Below are positions 57,522 to 64,000 of a stretch of 64,000 nt of DNA, one piece after another. This stretch comes from Blepharisma stoltei (Eukaryota; Ciliophora; Heterotrichea; Heterotrichida; Blepharismidae): positions 685,501 through 749,500 of the forward strand of contig CAJZBQ010000023.1 in NCBI GenBank assembly GCA_914767885.1. Direction: 5' to 3'. The translations under genes were made by a program, and so were the position numbers. The notes under the pieces were generated by a model. The model saw only the letters and a program-made list of their open reading frames with translations. It had not been told where the DNA came from and ran no database searches. Position 1 is the stretch's first letter. Each line of letters begins with the position of its first letter.

Positions 57522-60500
57522 TTAATTTAAGATTTCTGCAATTAACTGCCTTTGCTCAAGAATCTTTCTATTCATATCATCTGCATGCTTAACCCGAATA
57601 AATCCTTGTATCCTCTGCAAGCACAATTAAATATGGAATGTATGAGTTAGGGTTCTGTCACCTATACTTGTCCTAGTGAGGGAAGTTCATTCTTTCTGAA
57701 GGAAATCAGCGCGTGGGACTGCTTCGGCAGCCCCAAGTGTACTTGAATCACATTCAAGGAACCAAGAGAGACTCGTCCGGGCCATAGGCAACTGTAACGG
57801 TTCGACGGTTAGGCCGATTCCACCTACCGTTGTTCAGAGCTGTTCGCTAGTGGATGGAATTCATGGGGGAAGGGCTTGTACTGTTAGATACTAAGCTAAG
57901 TGGGGGTCGACAAAGAGTTATCGTAATCTTAATCTTAACCTCTGCAAGCATTGTGGACAATTTATGTCGCCATCATCTTTACATTTTGTACACACAAGAT
58001 GCCCACATGGGTCAACAGCAACTGCATCTTCTACAGTGTTTGAGCAAACACAACACGATAAATAAGCGTCAAATGCTGTGAACATATACCTTTTTTGAAC
58101 GATCAAAAGCTTGCGCTCTTCAAGTTTACTATAAAAGATTATAACAATTTTAAGGCTTTAAGACATTTTGAGTATCTATAAATAGTATATCTTTGATTTT
58201 ATCCAAGATTTTGGCTATATTTTCTTCTTTTAAGCACAATTCATCAAACTTCAATTGAAGATTTTTAAACTGTGGGTTATTTATTTCAGCTTTGGCTTCA
58301 TCTATTTGAATTTCAAGCTGAGTTATTTGCTGGGTTTTATTTGATAGAAGATTTTTAAAGTATTCTTGGGTTTTTAGAAGCTTATCATTTTCTTCTTTGA
58401 ATTTGGCTAAGTCTGTTTCTAGTTGCTGAATGCGGCTTTGGCTTCGGGAGTCATCATTTGAAACATTGAACTTGGAGCTTTCTTTTTCTTTTAAAACTTG
58501 TGAAGATTTTAATCTCAAAATCTCTTGGGAGTGGACTGTATTGATATTTTTTTCATTATTTAATTCGATTTGTAACTCACGAATTTTTGATTCTGATTGG
58601 TACTCGCTATTTCGTACTTTTTCTTTTTCTCGCTCCATTTTATTAGCGGCTTCTCCAAGATTTTTCTCTAACTTTAAGTTTCTCTGCCTAAGTTCCTTAT
58701 TTTCTTCTATCAATGTTTTTGTCCTATCTTTTCATTTCGCTGTTTTTCCAGCTTTTTTATCAATTTCTTCATATTGGATTTCTTTTTGGTGAGCTTGCTC
58801 TTTTAATTTATTTAATTCATCAATCTTAATCTTATATTACTTACTCCCCTATCCGTGAGATAACAAAACCATTGGAAAAATCCTTATTTTTTGCCCAAAA
58901 ACCTACACTCCTCAAACAACAATTTTTTTAATTTATGAAAAAAAAATTGTAATATATAAGTGATAATTATAATAACAAAATCTCTAGCTAATTTTGTTTA
59001 ATTTTAAACAGCTTGCGTTTTTTAAAACATAAATTTCGCAAATTAAATTATTTTTTTGCTTCTCAATTTTTACAAATTGGAATTTTTTTAAATTTTAAAA
59101 AATTTTCTATATAATTTTTAAAAAAAAAGTTAACCCCCTCTACGAGTGAACTAAAATTTTTTTATTCGCTCACAGAGGGGTAGCTAGAATTTAACGTGTT
59201 TACCTTCTTCAGTGGGGTGACTAGGTTCGAAGTGCACCCTTTTAACTTCAAGTGATGGCATCACCGGTATTACCATATTCAGACCTACTCGGTAATCCAA
59301 AACAAGCTTCGCATCCTGGCGAAAAAGCATCACTGTGCATGCTGCACTCATTCTACCTTAATATACTCCTACACATGTTCAACCTGAGGTCGTTCTCCTC
59401 GATGTGCTGAGAGAAAAAACTTAATTCTCTTGATGCACTTGGAGCAGTGCCTATATCTTATAAAAAAATTAAACCTTTTTACTGTCCAAAAATTCTCCAG
59501 GAAAACCCAACCCCATAAATAAAATTCCATGAGAGAAAATTAGCAGAGCTAATTTCTCTCAAACCAAATCGCAATTTTATTTTAATTCATCAGTAAGTTC
59601 TTCAATTTTTATATTCGAAATTTCAAGCTTTTCTGTCAATTGGCTGTTGTTTATTTCAAGCTCCCTAAGGCTTTCAGTAATAAATTTCCTTTGGCTGTCA
59701 CTACTCTTATATAACTCTTCAAGTTCTTTTATTTCTGCTTCTTTATATTTATACTCAGTAGATATATTCTGTATCAACTTTTCATATTTAAACGTTTCTA
59801 TTTGTTGGTTTTTTCTCATTTCTTCAACACTGAATACAATTTCTTTTCTTGCAACCAGCGCTCTATCAAGTTTTTCTTCAGCTTCCTGCTTATGTTTAGC
59901 CATAAGCGACATTTGGTCAGTTAATTTATAAACTTGGTCTTGCAATGCTTCAGCTTTTTTTATCCAATCGCACCCAGAAGGTATTTCTATCGACCCTAAG
60001 CCTAAACAGACCTCAATCTGTGGCTTTTCAAAATTATTAAAAAATCCAATCATCTCTGTAAAATCAGAAAACTGGTTTTTATCAGTTTCTGTCTCATTTT
60101 CTACTAATTCAATTTTTTTGCTGCCTTGTTCATCATTATGCATCAAAATTATTGTTGGTTTTGCTTCTTCTAATTCCTGGATCTTCTTATTGGCTTCTAA
60201 TAAATCTTTTTTAAAAAACTCCCCTTTGATTTGAAGCTGGACTATTTCATTCTCATACCTATTCTTTTCGTCTTTTAACACTTTTTCCAAGCCTTTTATT
60301 TTATTTTCAAGTTCTTCATTTTGGCTATATAAATTATTAATTTCATTGGTATATTCTAAATTCCTGCTGGGAAATTACCTTATTTTCAAGCTCTTTTTTC
60401 ATATCAACTAGTTCAATTTTCAAATTTTCATAGTCATTATTTCCTTCTGTCACTATGGCTCCTTCAGCTTTTTTTTTAGCTTTATATTCTTCAAAGTTTT

Positions 60501-60852
60501 TCCTTATAACTAGATTTTCATTCAATAAATCAAGGTTTTTTTCTTTTAATTCCTGGGTCTTGTTTTTTTCTTCCTTATACATTTTGACTAAATTTTCAAA
60601 ATGTGTGGCTAAGGAGTCAAGGGCTACGTTTCTTTCTTCTAGATCTTTGCGCTGGCTTTCGATTTTTACTTCAAGCTCTTTTACAAAAACGCGATCTGTT
60701 GCTGCAGGTGAGAGGTCTGGGGCGGTAGTGGAATGGAAAAAACATTTATTGTGGTGCGTGCATGTTGCTATTTTATTGAGCTTTGGAAGTGATTGAGAAT
60801 AGGATGTCTTTTTAGGAGTCCTTAGAGGTTTGGGCTTATATAAAATATTCAT
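57522..60852 (-). CDS. Long coiled-coil protein with C-terminal C3HC4 RING finger
   Basis: About 730 aa after removal of two SINE-like inserts (57612-57950; 58805-59592 with nested MITE). It starts MNILYKPKPLRTPKKTSYSQ, then heptad-rich Glu/Lys/Leu coiled coil for most of its length (KELEVKIESQRKDLEERNVA; TEKLEISNIKIEELTDELN). It ends in a RING: CCVC...CGHLVCTKC...CPQC with eight ligands, then QGFIRVKHADDMNRKILEQR. TGA at about 58732 is Trp. Such architecture fits a RING E3 ligase on a filament or basal body. Two breaks remain: near 60345-60375 (15-nt GTAATTTCCCAGCAG plus one base, or a 19-bp TA excision) and near 58095-58190 (possible 58-bp IES). Confidence 0.72.
57612..57950 (+). mobile_element. 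SINE-like insert S10 in the RING gene
   Basis: A 12-bp exact duplication, cctctgcaagca, at 57612-57623 and 57939-57950. Removing 327 bp gives CPQCLQRIQGFIRVKHADD and a proper end. The head is caattaaatATGGAATG and the tail cgtaatcttaatcttaa. The duplication has no TA. Confidence 0.83.
58805..59592 (-). mobile_element. SINE-like insert S11 in the RING gene, itself split by a MITE
   Basis: Duplication near aattta(t)ttaattcatca at 58805-58822 and 59573-59592 (slightly unequal). Removing 770 bp restores EELTDELNKLKEQ. On the minus strand the tail is aagtaatataagattaagatt. The 59200-59570 part matches S12 along its length. The MITE at 58842-59186 lies within it. Confidence 0.83.
58842..59186. mobile_element. 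MITE of the CTCCGTGAGCGAACAAAA family nested in S11
   Basis: TTACTCCCCTATCCGTGAG at the left, gaggggtagcta at the right, double direct box at the left end (58845-58925), inverted pair at the right end (59135-59180). Inserted after S11. Confidence 0.85.
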
Positions 60853-60927
60853 GCGAATTATAAGGAAATTCGAAATATGACCGAAATGCGATTGAAAAAT
60901 GGCTCATTTCAATAAAAGAGCTTTCTA

Positions 60928-61163
60928 TATATGCTTTTTTGCCTTGAGTGGCGCGGTACGGGCGCCACTTCGGCAAGCTCCTTCTTCCAGTTGGCCGAGC
61001 CAACTCAGGTTGGTTCGGCCAACTAGAATTGACAAGTCTCCCCAAAAGGCCTCACTCGTCAATTCTAGTTGGCCGAACCAACCTGAGTTGGCTCGGCCAA
61101 CTGGAAGAAGGAGCTTGCCGAAGTGGCGCCCATACCGCGCCACTCAAGGCAAAAAGCTATAAT
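60928..61163. repeat. GC-rich near-perfect palindrome, about 100-bp arms
   Basis: The arms 60933-61033 and 61058-61157 are near-perfect inverse copies (ttgccttgagtggcgcgg ... ccaactagaattgac), with a 24-nt spacer. The element is flanked by TATA on both sides. It lies between two genes on the minus strand and its GC content is far above surroundings. Overlapping ORFs on both strands merely reflect the palindrome. Confidence 0.9.
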
Positions 61164-61249
61164 TAGTAATGTAGCTATTGAATTTATCGATTTTAAGGGT
61201 ATGATAAAACAAGAAATATTTAAAATTATCGATAATATGTGTTTCTAGG

Positions 61250-63546
61250 TTTAATCATTATTCAGCTGCATATGAAGCTGAAAGATTGCACTGAGAAAAT
61301 CTTTCGAGCTCATTTCTTTGCATTTTAGCTTTGACTCGTTATGATCATTTGGTGGACTTTTATCTTCCCTCAGCCGAAACTCCTTAGAAGGAGTTTCCCT
61401 TGCAGTTTTTTGCCGCTGTAAATATTTTTCAACTCCTTTAAACCCTTTTAGATTTACTTCATCAAACTGCGCATTACCATGAATTTTTGGTGAAAAAGTG
61501 CACTCTTTTAGATCGTATTCTATGCTCTCATCTCTTTTCCTCTGTAATACATCATCTTTTACCTTTGCCCATCCATTTAATTTACTAATAAACTTTTCTT
61601 GCTCTACTTTCGTTCTTTTAGGACTGTGGTCGTCTAATAAAATTTTCTCATCAAGGAAGCTTGTGGTTACGACTTTCTCTTCTTTGTGATGTCTGAGCTC
61701 GTATAAAGCTTCTCATCTTTCAGTTTTAGAAGCAGTAGAATTATCTTTTAGTCGTTGGGCAAGCCTTGATGAATTTAAATCAATGTTTGGATTGAACGTG
61801 CATTCTTTGTCGTCAAATGATATGTCGAGTCTTGGGATTTTAGTCAGTCTGGAGCTAGAAGGTTCAAGTTTAGATGCAATTACTTGGCTTTTTTTGGATA
61901 TGTGAGGCTTGAAAGGGAATTCTTTTATAGGTGTTGACTCACGAGATTTTGTTTGTCGGATAGGGGAAACCTTACGTGCAGCTGTCGGGGTTTGTGATCG
62001 ATAATATTTTTCTTCTTTTACTACAGGTATTTGTTTACTTAATCGTCTTCGTTAAATTTGAAAAAAAAATGCTGCTCCAATTAAAGTGATTATATTTTTT
62101 TATATAAAATTTTCATAGTAATAAATTTCCATGATTTTAACTTTGTCGAAAACCCTTTCCTTTTAAATAGACAAGAGATAAGCAAATTTTTGATTTAGCA
62201 GAATTAGATTGTGTATCAAATCTATTTACATAGAAATATTATTTTTACCTATAAAAAATAAGACTTTGTTTCAATTGAATTAATTTTGAAAAAAATGAAA
62301 AATTTACCAATGAATCAGCCATTTAATTAATTCTGAAAAAAATTTACCAATATTTTGTTTTGGTTTAAATAGGGAAGGAGTTAACAATTGATATTTTTGT
62401 TCAATATTTTTCTCTGAAATATTTGTATTTTTTACACTATGAGCTGTATACGATGTATTGATTTTTGGGCTTGAAACACTCTTCATGTCCAAATAACTCA
62501 AGACTTGTTTTGCTTTCAGCACTTTGCTAGATTTTGTTGCGCTATTATATAATCTTTGTCCAACGTCTCCTTTCCTATTAGAGCCTTGCAAAATTTTTTG
62601 AGATCCTTTACAAGGTTTAGGACTTTTGATTAGGCTGTTTTCATGCTCAGTTTGCTGTATGATTCTCTGGTTTTGTTTTTGTTCATAAACTTTATAAAGC
62701 ATTAACTGAATTAGATTTTTAATTTATATTATATTTTATTAATTCATAATGAAAAATGAAAATTTTCTAGCTAATTATGATAAGCAAATTAATATATAAT
62801 AATTATACTTAAATTATGTAAATATTCATTCCTACCTGTGTTTCTGATTTTTTCAGAATGCTGTATAAATTTTTCTTCTTCCAATTTCTTTTGCTCTTCA
62901 TTTGCTTTGCGTTTTGTTTCTTTATTTTGAGAATAAGTGATCCCAGCTTTGATGAGCCTGTCTTCTACACTTTCTAGTGAAATATTACCTCTCATTTGGA
63001 TAGGAAAATGATTGACTGAGCGGGCTTTGGTTGTCACCTTGTTTTAGGTGATTTAAAGTTTTGGTGCTCTCTTTACTCCCCTTCCTTGGTGAGTATAAAT
63101 TTTGTTCTCTTACAGGGATAAAATTTTTTAATTATAATTATATATAAATTTTATATTTGAATTTTTTTTTCCAAATTTTAAAGTAAAAATTAATTTAATT
63201 TATTAAAATTATGCTTTAGAATGCAAGTTGTTTAAAGTTTAATTGAATTAGCTCGAGAAATTGTTATAATAATCATTTATATATTACATATTTTATATAA
63301 ACGATTTTTCTAGCTAGATTTTTCCTAAAAAATAGGGATTTTTCAATAGTTTTACTCGCTCATGAAGGGGCTAGGACTTTTGTATTGTAGCATATCCTCG
63401 ATTTTTGACCTTTTTAGCGGTGCTTTTTGTGTTTTTGGTGTCATTTCAGCTAAATTCATCTCTTCAAGCCATTGTTTCAACTGATTTGTGACATCGTTAG
63501 AGAGATTTGACAACATATTTAATATTGAATACTTTTTAGCTTTCAT
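61250..63546 (-). CDS. Repeat-bearing cytoskeletal-type protein, interrupted (no family recognised)
   Basis: Segments on one strand share a repeated layout: a leading RL, a helical Lys/Glu stretch and a CTF-x-P-x-I or SPKI box (VEDRLIKAGITYSQNKETKR; VGQRLYNSATKSSKVLKAKQ; ECTFNPNID; ECTFSPKIHG; GVEKYLQRQKTARE). This suggests one protein of roughly 500-600 aa. It starts near MKAKKYSILNMLSNLSND and ends FQLHMQLNND. Inserts: MITE 63074-63371; a possible 140-bp IES at 62693-62832; an AT-rich 62062-62303 stretch including repeat D. The joins across the MITE are off by one base, so the model is tentative. TGA at about 61714 is Trp. Protein repeats of this style occur in basal-body and microtubule-associated proteins of protists. 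Confidence 0.55.
62195..62310. repeat. Partial copy of AT-rich repeat D
   Basis: gtgtatcaaatctatttacat and the following tract resemble 17735 and 35275. It lies in the AT-rich gap of the interrupted gene above, so it could be part of an IES. Confidence 0.45.
63074..63373. mobile_element. MITE of the CTCCGTGAGCGAACAAAA family
   Basis: TA at 63074-63075 and 63372-63373. Diverged boxes (ctccccttccttggtgag; cgctcatgaaggggc). The AT-rich core matches the other copies. It interrupts the repeat-protein gene. Confidence 0.75.
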
Positions 63547-63739
63547 AAATAAAATAAAGTGTTTTACTGATAAAAGCTACTTATTTACTTATCATTAAAT
63601 TTATTTTCATAAATTAAATCTATATAAAAGCTCATTTTATAAGCACAACAATTTAAATATTTTTCTATTAAGCATTGAATATTAATAATACATGCTTTTA
63701 TATACCTCAATTTTTATAAAAAACTAAAGTTCTTTTATA

Positions 63740-64000
63740 ATGGCTTCCCAACAATTTACAAAATATCTCTTTGATTCCCCATCTGTACTCAGCGGGGAAG
63801 AGCCAGAACTAAAACGCTCAGACTTCACCTTTGAAAAGAAGCTCGGAGAAGGTGCATTTGGCCAAGTATGAATTGTATGTCATAAAGTGTCTAAAGCGAT
63901 CTATGCTCTTAAGCAAGTCCCTAAAGAAAAAGTTCTCAAAATGTTAAGCCAGTTCAAGAGAGAAGTATACATTATGTATAACCTAAACCATCCTCATATA
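63740..64000 (+). CDS. Protein kinase, N-terminal part (3' partial)
   Basis: 87 codons to the window edge: MASQQFTKYLFDSPSVLSG, then the kinase start FEKKLGEGAFGQVWIVCHK (glycine loop) and YALKQVPKEKV, with the VAIK-type Lys in ALKQ. It continues with FKREVYIMYNLNHPHI, helix C and strand 4. TGA at 63868-63870 is Trp immediately after the glycine loop. Loop and helix C look like an AGC- or Aurora-type kinase, but the catalytic loop lies beyond the window. Confidence 0.85.

Noticed and set aside
57600-57960. tRNA-like B box (ggttcgacgg near 57800) as a tRNA gene
   Set aside because: No cloverleaf could be drawn around it. It might be part of a Pol III promoter of S10, but the A box was not recognised.
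61240-61700. Plus-strand ORF 61498-61689 as a gene
   Set aside because: It is a shadow of the minus-strand repeat protein, with hydrophobic Phe/Ser-rich translation typical of antisense of Lys/Glu-rich coding.

Overview
This window looks like germline (micronuclear) DNA of a heterotrich ciliate, most likely Blepharisma. Four things seen directly support this. (1) TGA is read as Trp inside many conserved domains, while TAA and TAG end genes. (2) Introns are 15 nt GT...AG. (3) Genes are packed closely on both strands; for example 18 nt separate the tyrosine phosphatase stop from the kinesin start. (4) Conserved coding sequences are cut by dozens of non-coding inserts whose removal exactly restores frame and family consensus. 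Those inserts must be excised to make a working macronuclear genome, i.e. they behave as internal eliminated sequences (IESs).

Layout: 1-4.5 kb, Slo/BK-type K+ channel (5' end outside the window) and a PTB-like four-RRM protein. 4.6-7.4 kb, quinone-oxidoreductase-like protein and importin alpha. 7.4-8.9 kb, MITE, tRNA-Arg(CCU), MITE. 8.9-12.1 kb, UBE2Q-like E2 and tetraspanin, separated by decayed copies of both. 12.4-19.5 kb, two unrecognised proteins, glycogen phosphorylase and a CDPK. 20.7-27.0 kb, DNA polymerase alpha catalytic subunit with six inserts. 27.2-31.3 kb, REEP/Yop1, a nested MITE cluster, an aspartic-protease-like pseudoenzyme and two small proteins. 31.6-37.8 kb, tandem VIT-vWA genes, one carrying an embedded histone H3 fold. 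38.1-43.5 kb, tyrosine phosphatase, kinesin-9, mitochondrial acyl carrier protein and a membrane protein. 43.6-52.3 kb, a giant type I surface protein. 52.9-56.1 kb, DEAH-box helicase. 57.5-63.5 kb, a coiled-coil RING protein and a repeat protein. 63.7 kb to the end, the start of a protein kinase.

Four kinds of insert are visible. (a) Short TA-bounded AT-rich IESs (about 33-230 bp). (b) MITEs with TA target duplications and a shared four-box architecture, in at least three recognition-box families; one family keeps a possible pogo-like transposase tail. (c) Near-perfect TA-flanked palindromes. (d) A population of about 330-770 bp SINE-like elements with an ATGGC head, a short-repeat tail and 10-21 bp target site duplications; eleven interrupt genes and several share no TA at their two junctions. 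Classes are nested in one another. The two results most worth follow-up are the SINE-like family, with its unexplained removal from genes, and the VIT-vWA-histone H3 fusion.
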